This document shows, one piece after another, positions 1 to 6,560 of a stretch of 8,635 nt of DNA. How positions within the stretch are numbered: position 1 is the stretch's first letter; every line of letters begins with the position of its first letter. The position numbers and the translations under genes were made by a program. Source of the DNA: an uncultured Lachnospiraceae bacterium (GTDB taxonomy: Bacteria; Bacillota; Clostridia; Lachnospirales; Lachnospiraceae); assembly GCA_946633495.1 (NCBI GenBank), contig CAMPAX010000091.1, positions 1 through 8,635 of the forward strand, given 5' to 3'. Under the pieces are notes generated by a model. It saw nothing but the letters and a program-made list of their open reading frames with translations, was not told the DNA's origin and ran no database searches.

Positions 1-126
1 AAGTGGAATCCTTTGGAGTATGGAAGCTTCTGGATGCTGATCCCGGTTGCGGCGGGGGTGTATCTCCTATCGCTCCTTACCTCTATGCTGTTAAAACTGA
101 TCCCGGGATTACGGAAGCCGTTATAA
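1..126 (+). CDS. C-terminal end of a membrane protein (possible family-3 acyltransferase), 5'-truncated
   Basis: Frame 1 is open from the first base of the window and stops at TAA 124-126, giving 41 residues. The piece starts KWNPLEYGSFWMLIP and continues through one hydrophobic segment (about residues 9-33) to a short basic tail, IPGLRKPL. A last transmembrane helix followed by a short 'iPglrk' tail is typical of OafA-like acyltransferase-3 membrane proteins, which O-acylate surface sugars. That resemblance is recalled from the family and rests on very little sequence, so the product is tentative. Only 33 nt separate it from the secreted repeat protein and no convincing promoter lies in the gap, so the two are probably cotranscribed. 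Another multi-pass membrane protein would fit equally well. Confidence 0.55.
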   Translation, partial: KWNPLEYGSFWMLIPVAAGVYLLSLLTSMLLKLIPGLRKPL

Positions 127-146
127 AGTGTTTATAGAGGATATAC

Positions 147-162
147 AGGAGGGAAGCAATTG
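147..162 (+). promoter_or_regulatory. Strong Shine-Dalgarno deciding a TTG start
   Basis: AGGAGGG at 147-153 sits 6 nt before TTG at 160-162. No in-frame ATG occurs between this TTG and the hydrophobic signal-peptide core, and the TTG gives an ideal MKK-type signal peptide N-terminus. The start is therefore read as TTG. Confidence 0.8.
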
Positions 163-1815
163 AAAAAGCAATGTACGATTTTGAAAAATGTTTCATTTGG
201 TGCGGGACTTTTTCTTGCGGCAGGAATGAGTTCCCTGCTGCCTGTGACATCGGTTTATGCGGAGGAAGAGAGTCAATCCGTAGAGACTGTAGTGGATGCA
301 TCTTTGGAATCACTGTCGGAAGAATCAATGGGGGATCCGGAAGAAAACCCGGAAGGAAACCTCGGAGGGAATCCGGAAGCACAGCATTCTTCGGGCTGGC
401 AGGAAACCAACGATGGTATGAAATATTTGGATGAGGAGTATAACTTTGTGACCGGTTGGCTGGAACTGGAAGGGGAGAGGTACTATTTCGATGAAGACGG
501 GATCATGCAGACCGGCTTTCTTGATATAGAAAACAAGGTCAGGGCCTGTACATATTACTTTGATACATCCGGTAAAATGATCACCGGCTGGATGGAACTC
601 GGTGGGAACTGGTATTATTTTGATACAAAGGGACGGATGAAGACGGGACTTTGCAGGATCGAGAATAAAGCAGGCTCCCGGCTGTATTTTTTTAATACGC
701 TGGGTGTTATGCAGACCGGCTGGAGGCAGGTGGATTCGAAATGGTACTATCTCAGGGAGAACGGTTCCGCTGTTACCGGCTGGATGCAGGAAAACGGAAA
801 ATGGTACTATATGGGTGCTTCGGGCGCCATGCAGATCGGCTGGAAAAAGATCGACGGGAAGTGGTATTACTTCAATAAGCGCGGGGATCTTCATGTCGGC
901 TGGCTTGTCATTGACGAAAGCCGATATTATATCAGGGAAACAGGGATGCAGACCGGTTGGAAGCTGATCGGTGAAAAGTATTATTTTTTCAAGTCCACGG
1001 GAAAAATGGCGGCAGACAGCTGGATCTCGGGAAAGAACGGCAAATGGTATTATGTGGATTCCAACGGACGAATGAAGACAGGCTGGCTGCAGAATAAGAA
1101 CCATTGGTATTACTTTGATACGGATGGGGTGATGTTGGCAGACAGGAAACTTCAGATTGGAGAGAATACCTATTTCTTTGACAAAACAGGTGCTATGCTC
1201 TCCGGGACCATCAGGGCGGAGGGATCGGATCTCTATTATATTCAGAATAACGGAACGGTCCGAAAGGAAAAAGGCTGGTTTTCTGAAAATGATCAGGTCT
1301 ACCTGGTTGGTAACGGGGGAAAACTGATTACGGAAAAGCTGGCAGAATATGATGGAACCTATTATTATCTACGATCCACCGGAATCGGAGAACTGCTAAG
1401 AAATCAGACGGCTGCACGGATCGCGGACAGTATGGGGTGTGACCTTGCTGCTGCCATGAAATACGCCGGCGGTCTTACCTATTACGGAAAGGATTATTTC
1501 ACAAATTCCTGGGGAACAAAGCAATTGGCAAATTATGGGTTCGCCAATCATTCGGGTAACTGTTACGTGTATGCGGCTGTCCTTACGGAGCTTGCCTATG
1601 CCATGGGGTATGATGCGCATCAAGTGAGAGGAAGTATCCGTCTCTCCTGGGGGTGGGGCAACAATCATTCCTGGGTGGAGATCTATAAGGATGGAGAGGT
1701 CTATGTCTGTGATCCGGCGGGATTATCACAGCTTGGCTGGGATCATGCATACATGTTCAAATATGGACAAAAGGGAACCTGGATGTATAAGGATCAGTTT
1801 GAGATCGAATATTGA
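160..1815 (+). CDS. Secreted choline-binding-type repeat protein with C-terminal transglutaminase-like domain
   Basis: The product has 551 residues. A signal peptide covers residues 1-34 (basic MKK start, hydrophobic core, likely cleavage after SVYA). An acidic, Asn/Pro/Glu/Gly-rich linker runs to about residue 78. Residues 79-411 hold about 16 units of some 20 residues built on the pattern TGW-x-GKWYYF-x-G-x-M. These are cell-wall-binding/choline-binding repeats, which anchor proteins to wall choline or glycans. The last 140 residues look like a transglutaminase-like (papain-fold) domain: Cys468 in GNCYVY, His503 in NNHSWVEI and Asp518 in YVCDPAG form the expected Cys-His-Asp order and spacing. 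Such secreted domains act as cysteine proteases or transamidases; the actual substrate is unknown. The last repeats (SGTIRAEG..., TEKLAEYDG...) are degenerate, as is common at the edge of these arrays. The start is TTG with a strong ribosome binding site, and the gene is followed by an intrinsic terminator. Repeat and domain type are confident; ligand and enzymatic activity are inferred. Confidence 0.9.
   Translation: MKKQCTILKNVSFGAGLFLAAGMSSLLPVTSVYAEEESQSVETVVDASLESLSEESMGDPEENPEGNLGGNPEAQHSSGWQETNDGMKYLDEEYNFVTGWLELEGERYYFDEDGIMQTGFLDIENKVRACTYYFDTSGKMITGWMELGGNWYYFDTKGRMKTGLCRIENKAGSRLYFFNTLGVMQTGWRQVDSKWYYLRENGSAVTGWMQENGKWYYMGASGAMQIGWKKIDGKWYYFNKRGDLHVGWLVIDESRYYIRETGMQTGWKLIGEKYYFFKSTGKMAADSWISGKNGKWYYVDSNGRMKTGWLQNKNHWYYFDTDGVMLADRKLQIGENTYFFDKTGAMLSGTIRAEGSDLYYIQNNGTVRKEKGWFSENDQVYLVGNGGKLITEKLAEYDGTYYYLRSTGIGELLRNQTAARIADSMGCDLAAAMKYAGGLTYYGKDYFTNSWGTKQLANYGFANHSGNCYVYAAVLTELAYAMGYDAHQVRGSIRLSWGWGNNHSWVEIYKDGEVYVCDPAGLSQLGWDHAYMFKYGQKGTWMYKDQFEIEY
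394..1392 (+). repeat. About 16 tandem coding repeats (GW/YYF cell-wall-binding units)
   Basis: In-frame units of about 60 nt encode TGW...WYYFD..G.M. The best-conserved units include TGWMELGGNWYYFDTKGRMK and TGWLQNKNHWYYFDTDGVML. Some units carry 3-4 residue insertions (TGFLDIENKVRACTYYF, TGLCRIENKAGSRLYFF), giving an alternation of short and long units near the start of the array. Unit 8 (VGWLVIDESRYYIRETGMQ) is one residue short. Units 12 and 13 lack the GW pair. The nucleotide repeats are diverged, which argues for an old array rather than a recent expansion. Confidence 0.85.
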
Positions 1816-1901
1816 TCGGATGACTTGTCGGGAGTGTTATGAGGGCAGCGGCATATTGCTTTCTATACTATTTGGATTGATGGATCTTTCCGACAAACAT
1901 T

Positions 1902-1941
1902 GGGGCAGTCGCAACCTTCTGGTATCGACTGCTCCTTTTTT
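1902..1941 (+). terminator. Intrinsic terminator after the secreted repeat protein
   Basis: GGGGCAGTCG (1902-1911) pairs over all 10 positions with CGACTGCTCC (1926-1935), with one G-U wobble and a 14-nt loop, and is followed by TTTTTT (1936-1941). It lies 86 nt after the stop codon. It separates the secreted protein from the glycosyltransferase block. Confidence 0.85.
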
Positions 1942-1960
1942 GCGCTTCTGATAAAAAGAA

Positions 1961-1989
1961 TTGTATTTCGGGTTGGTGTACTATATAAT
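1961..1989 (+). promoter_or_regulatory. SigA-type promoter for the glycosyltransferase block
   Basis: A perfect -10 TATAAT lies at 1984-1989 with a partial -35 TTGTAT at 1961-1966, exactly 17 nt apart. It sits just after the terminator and upstream of the first gene of the block. Transcription would start near 1996, leaving a leader of about 150 nt. Confidence 0.7.
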
Positions 1990-2143
1990 TATATAAGCGT
2001 TCGAACCTTCTTTCGCTTTTGATCTTTGAATGGTTTCGGCCGCCTTGTACAGGCAAAGAGAAGCGTGTACGAGGAAGGACAGCACGTGTTCTGACGAGTC
2101 TTGCTCCTTCCGTGTATCTCATAGATTGAGGAAAACTATTATC
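1990..2143 (+). other. Long structured 5' leader of the glycosyltransferase block
   Basis: About 150 nt separate the predicted transcription start from the chosen ATG. A 7-bp stem, GGAAGGA (2073-2079) with TCCTTCC (2105-2111), encloses a 25-nt loop. No known riboswitch motif was recognised. The glycosyltransferase frame stays open upstream to an ATG at 2030, but that ATG has no Shine-Dalgarno and the extension (Cys/Arg/Ser-rich) does not look like protein, so this is read as noncoding. The gene-free stretch 1816-2143 holds only the terminator, the promoter and this leader. Confidence 0.5.
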
Positions 2144-3415
2144 ATGGAAAAGAACCCTTTGATCAGTGTCGTCGTTCCGGTTTACGGGATCGACCGTTAT
2201 ATCGGAATCTGCATAGAGAGCATTCTGAACCAGACCTATCGGAATCTGGAGGTGATCCTTGTAGATGACGGCGCAAAGGACCGGTCGCCGGAGATCTGCG
2301 ATCTGTATCAATCCAAGGATCCCAGGATCCGTGTAGTGCATAAAGAGAACGGTGGGCTGGTTTCCGCAAGGAAGGCCGGGCTTGCAGCTTCTACGGGGAG
2401 TATTATCTCCTGCGTGGACGGAGATGACTGGATCGGTCCCACATTTATCGAGAAAATGTATCACTCTATGGAATCAGCCGGGGCGGACATGGTCTGTGCC
2501 GGCCAGACGCGTGTGCTTTTTGACCAGTCGGTTCAGCTGATCAACGCGATTCCTGCCGGCGTGTATGAGGGGGAGCGTTTAGAGAAGCTGTGGAGTGAAA
2601 TGATCTCCTATGGGACTTATTATCGTCCCGGGATCACCACCTATGTCTGGAACAAGCTCTTTCGGCGGGAGATCCTTTATGATGCTCAAATGGCTGTGGA
2701 TGATCGGATCTCCATCGGGGAAGATGCAGCGGTTACATATCCTGCACTTCTAAAATGTAAGCGGGTGGTGGTTACGGAACATACGGATTATCATTACCGG
2801 CAGCGGGAAGACAGTATGCTGAAGCAGACTGCGGGTTTTTCCAACGAACTGGGGAAGCTGAAGGTTTTGTACGAGTTTTTGATGGGCTGGAAAGATCAGA
2901 AACCGGGAAAACGGGCAGACCGTATGGTTTCGGAGCCATTGGCAAAGGATAGATTCACGGCGCTTCGCCTGGAGGAACAGATCACGGACTTTGTACTGTC
3001 CATCTGTATCATGCGATCCGGGGGACGGCTGCCGGAGGATGATTATTCCACCTATGACAAGGCATATTTCGGAAAGAAAGTGGTGATCTTAAGCGCCGGT
3101 ACCTTCGGTCAGCAGCTGGTGAACCGCTTCCGCGAAACCGGGCACTGTCAGGTGGTAGGCTGGGTAGATGATGATTATTGGGAATACCGTCGCTGCTGTA
3201 TGAACGTAGATCCCATTGAAGAAGTTCGGGTTCTGGATTTTGATTATGTACTCATCGCTTCCGTGGATACGGACTTCTCCGGGCGGATGATCCGCCGGCT
3301 GGCAGAATACGGAGTGAATCGAAGACGGATCCTTACGGTATCCGTACCTGCAACGGATTCGTCCAGACAGGCTCTGGTCCGCAGATTCCTGTATGGAGGA
3401 GCATCTCATGCATGA
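2144..3415 (+). CDS. Family 2 glycosyltransferase with C-terminal Rossmann-like module
   Basis: The chosen ATG gives 423 residues beginning MEKNPLISVVVPVYG, the classic GT2 (GT-A fold) start. A GAGGA lies about 11 nt upstream (2128-2132). Residues 8-115 carry the nucleotide-sugar site: ISVVVPVYG, DDG (41-43), ENGGLVSARKAG and the metal-binding DGDD (92-95). Further on, GEDAAVTYPALL resembles the GT2 acceptor-side acidic motif. The transferase part ends near residue 300. Residues 307-400 form a second domain, FGKKVVILSAGTFGQQLV, then GWVDDD and FDYVLIAS, a Rossmann-like pattern of the kind seen in sugar-modification and NAD/CoA-binding-like modules attached to surface-glycan enzymes. There is no transmembrane segment, so it acts on the cytoplasmic side, probably on a lipid-linked or nucleotide-linked glycan precursor. 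It is the first gene of a block with MBL, ATP-grasp, SDR and LicD genes. Donor and acceptor cannot be read from sequence. Confidence 0.9.
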   Translation: MEKNPLISVVVPVYGIDRYIGICIESILNQTYRNLEVILVDDGAKDRSPEICDLYQSKDPRIRVVHKENGGLVSARKAGLAASTGSIISCVDGDDWIGPTFIEKMYHSMESAGADMVCAGQTRVLFDQSVQLINAIPAGVYEGERLEKLWSEMISYGTYYRPGITTYVWNKLFRREILYDAQMAVDDRISIGEDAAVTYPALLKCKRVVVTEHTDYHYRQREDSMLKQTAGFSNELGKLKVLYEFLMGWKDQKPGKRADRMVSEPLAKDRFTALRLEEQITDFVLSICIMRSGGRLPEDDYSTYDKAYFGKKVVILSAGTFGQQLVNRFRETGHCQVVGWVDDDYWEYRRCCMNVDPIEEVRVLDFDYVLIASVDTDFSGRMIRRLAEYGVNRRRILTVSVPATDSSRQALVRRFLYGGASHA

Positions 3416-3425
3416 TCGGATGTGA
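3408..3425 (+). other. Five-codon mini-ORF overlapping the glycosyltransferase stop
   Basis: GGAGGA at 3395-3400 is placed 7 nt before ATG at 3408-3410, an ideal translation start. The frame reads M-H-D-R-M and stops at TGA 3423-3425. It overlaps the glycosyltransferase stop (3413-3415) in another frame. A second start-stop (ATG 3425, stop by 3436) follows at once. It may be the stub of a deleted gene, a reinitiation device or chance. Confidence 0.3.
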
Positions 3426-3470
3426 TGATCAACTGAGTTTGTAGGCGAAAAGTATGGAGGAGGAAGAATT

Positions 3471-4235
3471 ATGACACGTTTGGCACAGAAGATCCTATCG
3501 GCCCCGTTAGGGAAAACATATCTGTTCTTTGCGGGACAGGCCGGCTTTATTCTGAAAAGTGCGGCAGGTGAGCTGCTTGCCATCGATCTCTATCTTTCGG
3601 AATGTGTGGAACGATACGAGGGACACATGGGCTTTAAGAGGCTGCTTCCGCAAATGTTATTGCCGGAGGAGCTGGAATTCGACGCGGTGATCTGCACGCA
3701 TCCGCATCTGGATCATTTCGATGTAGATGCGGTTCCGGCACTCATCGCAAATCATAAAACGAAGCTTCTTTGCTCCGTGGATTGTGAGAAGCTGGTAGAT
3801 CGGCTTGGATTGAATTATTACAACGAGCAGATCACGTATGTGGCACCGAAAATGTCGGTGAATACCGGCAGCTTTCGGATCGATTTCGTGGACTGCGACC
3901 ACGGAACCGGAGCTCCGGATGCGGTTGGTGTTATCGTGACCGTGGACGGCAAGAAAGTCTATGAGACAGGAGATACCTGTCTTCGGTTGGATCGTGCCAT
4001 CTCCCTGCCGCGGGATTTAAAGGTTTTGATCGGCCCCATCAATGGGGCTTTCGGTAATATGAACGAAGAGGATCTGCCTCAGCTGGCAGAGCTGCTTCGC
4101 CCGAAGATGACAATTCCCTGTCATTTCGGAATGTTTGCAAGTCATCACGGTGATCCCGGAAAGTTCTACGATATCATGCGGGAGAAGAAATTACCCTGCT
4201 ATCTGATGGAGATGGGAGAGGGAATCGTACTGTGA
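3471..4235 (+). CDS. Metallo-beta-lactamase-fold hydrolase, UlaG-like
   Basis: The product has 254 residues and a strong GGAGGAGG site 8-16 nt before the ATG. The metal-binding motif is THPHLDHFD (His77, His79, Asp81, His82). Later ligands are His144 in DCDHGTGAPD, Asp168 in YETGDTC and His218 in IPCHFGMF. The stretch GPINGAFGNMNEEDLPQLAE followed by LRPKMTIPCHFGMF is a hallmark of the UlaG/L-ascorbate-6-phosphate lactonase branch of the superfamily, whose members hydrolyse lactones or phosphodiesters in the cytoplasm. No ascorbate-pathway gene is nearby. The neighbours are glycan enzymes, so here it more likely acts on an intermediate of surface-glycan decoration (inference). The MBL fold is certain, the UlaG branch likely, the substrate unknown. 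It lies 55 nt after the glycosyltransferase. Confidence 0.9.
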   Translation: MTRLAQKILSAPLGKTYLFFAGQAGFILKSAAGELLAIDLYLSECVERYEGHMGFKRLLPQMLLPEELEFDAVICTHPHLDHFDVDAVPALIANHKTKLLCSVDCEKLVDRLGLNYYNEQITYVAPKMSVNTGSFRIDFVDCDHGTGAPDAVGVIVTVDGKKVYETGDTCLRLDRAISLPRDLKVLIGPINGAFGNMNEEDLPQLAELLRPKMTIPCHFGMFASHHGDPGKFYDIMREKKLPCYLMEMGEGIVL

Positions 4236-4384
4236 TATGCCGCCTGCTTTGGCCGGATCGAACCGCGGAGAAGGTGTGTTATCCCGGAGCACCGACATGG
4301 CTTTGGGAAAAGGAAAACCGAACACCGTGAATATGGAACATAGGACAGTTGATAAATGTCCGATCATAATTAGGAGGACCTATA

Positions 4385-5677
4385 ATGGAACGCGAATTTG
4401 AAGGAAAGAAACTGCTCATTCTCGGCGGAAATCCGGAGACGACGCCGCTTGTGGAGATCGCAAATAATATGGGAATAAAGACCATAGTCTCTTCGGGACG
4501 GCATACGGATCCGGCGAAAAAAGCAGCATGGAAAGCCTATGACGTGGACGGCATGGACGTACCGGGGCTGGTTGCACTTGCAAATGAGGAAAAGGTGGAC
4601 GGCGTCCTGGTGGGTGTGGCGGACATTCTTGTTCCCTCCTATTGCAAGGTCTGCGAGGCGCTGAATCTTCCCTGCTACGCGACGCAGCAGATCGTAGATG
4701 TATTTGCATTCAAAGATGTGTTCAAGGCAACCTGCGAACGCTACGGGGTTCACGGCATCCCGGAATTCTATCTGGATGCGGATATGAAGCGGGAAGATCT
4801 GGATAAGATTGTCTATCCGGTTATGGTAAAACCGGTGGATAATGGCGGCGGTGTCGGCATGACCGTGGCATACAATGAAGAAGAACTGAGGGAAGGCGTG
4901 CGCATTGCTCTGGAGGCCTCCCACAAGAAGCGTTTCATCGTTGAAAAATATATGCAGTGCGAGGATATGGGTATGTATTATACCTTCAAGGACGGATACT
5001 GCTCCGCATCCTGCATCTATGACCGTTACACTACGGATGAACAGCCGGGTCTGTCCCGGGTCTGCCTCGGCGGAACCTATCCGTCGAAGCATCTGGATGA
5101 GTATTTCAGCCGTATGCATGAAAATGCGGTTCGTATGTTCCGTGAGATCGGGATCAAGAACGGTATCCTCATGCTTTCGGGCTTCTTTGAGAATGGAGAG
5201 TTCTATGTCTATGACACCGGCTTCCGCCTTCAGGGTGAGGCACCGCATCTTCTGATGAAGAAAATCCACGGTTTTGATCAGAGGGAAATGCTGATCCGTT
5301 TCGCACTTACAGGCTCTGAGGGAAGTGTGGACCTGAAGAAAGAGGACGATACCTATCTTCGCGGAAAACACGCAGCTACCCTCTGGTTTCTCCTGAAGGA
5401 GGGCAAGATCGCAAAGATCGAGGGACTGGATGCATGGGAGCAGGATCCCTGCGCCATCGAGAATATACAGCGTCTGCATGAAGGAGATACCGTACTTCAT
5501 GAGTGGATCGGAAATGAAAAGCAGGTTCTGACAAGGCTTTATCTGGTCTGCGACACAAAGGAGCAGCTGGCGGAACGCCTGAAGCATTATATGGATACGG
5601 TGCACGTGTTTAATGAAGCAGGAGAGGATCTCTGCCTTCGCGGGTTCGACGTTGATAAGGCACTGGGACTAAACTAA
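4385..5677 (+). CDS. ATP-grasp ligase, CarB/PurK-like
   Basis: The product has 430 residues; AGGAGG at 4372-4377 lies 7 nt before the ATG. The N-terminal pre-ATP-grasp domain starts KKLLILGGNPETTPLVEIAN (residues 8-27), as in PurK, PurT and CarB. The ATP-grasp domain follows: FKDVFKATCERYGV (109-122), the adenine/phosphate-binding YPVMVKPVDNGGGVGM (144-159, Lys149 and Gly loop), FIVEKYM (Glu187) and the late catalytic strand EFYVYDTGFRLQGEAP (272-287). The family joins a carboxylate to an amine, thiol or similar nucleophile through an acyl-phosphate. The late motif is unusual: the common E-x-N-P-R metal-binding sequence reads D-T-G-F-R, so Glu is Asp and Asn is Gly. A C-terminal domain of about 130 residues resembles the carboxylase-type ends of ATP-grasp proteins. 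The stop is 11 nt before the SDR gene, so the two are tightly cotranscribed. The 149-nt gap upstream holds a small stem (GGACA/TGTCC, 4343-4361) but no clear promoter or terminator. The fold is confident, the reaction unknown. Confidence 0.88.
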   Translation: MEREFEGKKLLILGGNPETTPLVEIANNMGIKTIVSSGRHTDPAKKAAWKAYDVDGMDVPGLVALANEEKVDGVLVGVADILVPSYCKVCEALNLPCYATQQIVDVFAFKDVFKATCERYGVHGIPEFYLDADMKREDLDKIVYPVMVKPVDNGGGVGMTVAYNEEELREGVRIALEASHKKRFIVEKYMQCEDMGMYYTFKDGYCSASCIYDRYTTDEQPGLSRVCLGGTYPSKHLDEYFSRMHENAVRMFREIGIKNGILMLSGFFENGEFYVYDTGFRLQGEAPHLLMKKIHGFDQREMLIRFALTGSEGSVDLKKEDDTYLRGKHAATLWFLLKEGKIAKIEGLDAWEQDPCAIENIQRLHEGDTVLHEWIGNEKQVLTRLYLVCDTKEQLAERLKHYMDTVHVFNEAGEDLCLRGFDVDKALGLN

Positions 5678-5688
5678 GAGGGAAATAT

Positions 5689-6459
5689 ATGTCAGAACAA
5701 AGACTGAAGGATAAAGTGATCGTGATCTCCGGCGGAACCAAGGGCGTTGGCCGGGCCGTAGCCGAGGTCTGCGGTCAGGAGGGTGCGAAGATCGTCATCG
5801 GCGGCCGGGATGAAAAAGCCGGGAAAAAGATCGCCAGAACCATAAAGACCTATGGCTCGGATGCGGTTTTCGTTCATACGGATCTTCTGAAAGTGGAGGA
5901 TTGCAGGAACCTGTTTGACCAGGCGTATGAGAAGTACGGAAGGATCGATGGCTTCTTCAACTATGCAGGAGTTACGCCAGTCTCACCTCTGGATACCTGC
6001 GATGAAGAAACCTTCGACTGGGTCATGGATGTAAACTTCAAGGCGGCATTTTTCTGCTGTCAGCAGGCAATAAAATACATGCGGATGACCGGCGGCGGAA
6101 GTATCGTACTTACCGGCTCAGCCCATGCGTGGGGCGGACAGAAGGACAGGGCGGCTTATGCCTGCAGCAAGGGTGTTCTTCGTACCCTGATGGAGCATAT
6201 CGCGCATCAGTATGCTTCGGAAATGATCCGCTGCAATTATCTGACCCTTGGCTGGACGCCTACGGAGGGGGAAGTTGCCCTTCGGAATTCTCTGGGTGAA
6301 AGCGAGGCCGAGCTTCGTCAGCGGGCGGCAGAAGTGCTTCCCATGGGACGTATGTGCGAGCGCAGCGATTACGTGGAGGCGCTGGTATATCTCTTCAGTG
6401 ACGCCAGTTCCATGATGACCGGCTCCACCTTCCGTATCACCGCGGGAGAGTATATTTAG
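5689..6459 (+). CDS. Short-chain dehydrogenase/reductase
   Basis: The product has 256 residues, the usual size for classical SDRs. The cofactor loop is SGGTKGVG (14-21), the variant of TGxxxGxG. GGR (38-40) follows the second strand and favours NADP(H), as a basic residue there usually does. NYAG (91-94) replaces the standard NNAG, and Asn116 sits in DVNFKAAF. The catalytic residues are Ser144 (LTGS), Tyr157 and Lys161 (YACSK). The C-terminus, MMTGSTFRITAGEYI, fills the place of the usual TGxxxxxDGG end. It is a soluble cytoplasmic oxidoreductase on a carbonyl/alcohol pair. Its ribosome binding site, GAGGG, begins one base after the ATP-grasp stop. Position between the ATP-grasp and LicD genes suggests it makes or tailors the substituent that LicD transfers (inference); the substrate is not readable. 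It could also be annotated generically as FabG-like, but the context does not support fatty acid synthesis. Confidence 0.92.
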   Translation: MSEQRLKDKVIVISGGTKGVGRAVAEVCGQEGAKIVIGGRDEKAGKKIARTIKTYGSDAVFVHTDLLKVEDCRNLFDQAYEKYGRIDGFFNYAGVTPVSPLDTCDEETFDWVMDVNFKAAFFCCQQAIKYMRMTGGGSIVLTGSAHAWGGQKDRAAYACSKGVLRTLMEHIAHQYASEMIRCNYLTLGWTPTEGEVALRNSLGESEAELRQRAAEVLPMGRMCERSDYVEALVYLFSDASSMMTGSTFRITAGEYI

Positions 6460-6560
6460 GGGATCCAACAGGTGATCGAAGAGAATTCAACATGACAGGA
6501 TCATAAGAGAAGATGTATGTATCGATAGATGCAGCAAGGAAAAAGAAAGGACAAGAGAGT

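Noticed and set aside
325..1104. 259-codon antisense open frame on the minus strand
   Set aside because: It mirrors the aromatic repeat region of the secreted protein. Its His/Pro/Ile-rich periodic translation is the reverse complement of the repeats, with no recognisable domain and no ribosome binding site seen.
2030..2143. In-frame N-terminal extension of the glycosyltransferase from ATG 2030
   Set aside because: No ribosome binding site precedes ATG 2030. The 38 extra residues are Arg/Ser/Cys-rich and unlike a GT2 N-terminus, whereas MEKNPLISVVVPVYG from 2144 is canonical.
4236..4384. Possible promoter (TTGATA near 4349 with TAATTA) and hairpin between MBL and ATP-grasp genes
   Set aside because: The spacing between the two boxes is about 12 nt, too short for a SigA promoter. 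The GGACA/TGTCC stem is only 5 bp and has no T run.
4297..4401. 34-codon ORF with a CGGAG upstream, overlapping the ATP-grasp start
   Set aside because: Its composition is not protein-like, it has no homologue I recognise, and the strong AGGAGG at 4372 clearly serves the ATP-grasp ATG. A coupling leader peptide is possible but unsupported.
4370..5605. 411-codon antisense open frame on the minus strand
   Set aside because: It lies opposite the ATP-grasp gene, whose motifs are clear. The antisense translation is His/Cys/Ile-rich without motifs. Its length follows from codon bias in the sense gene.
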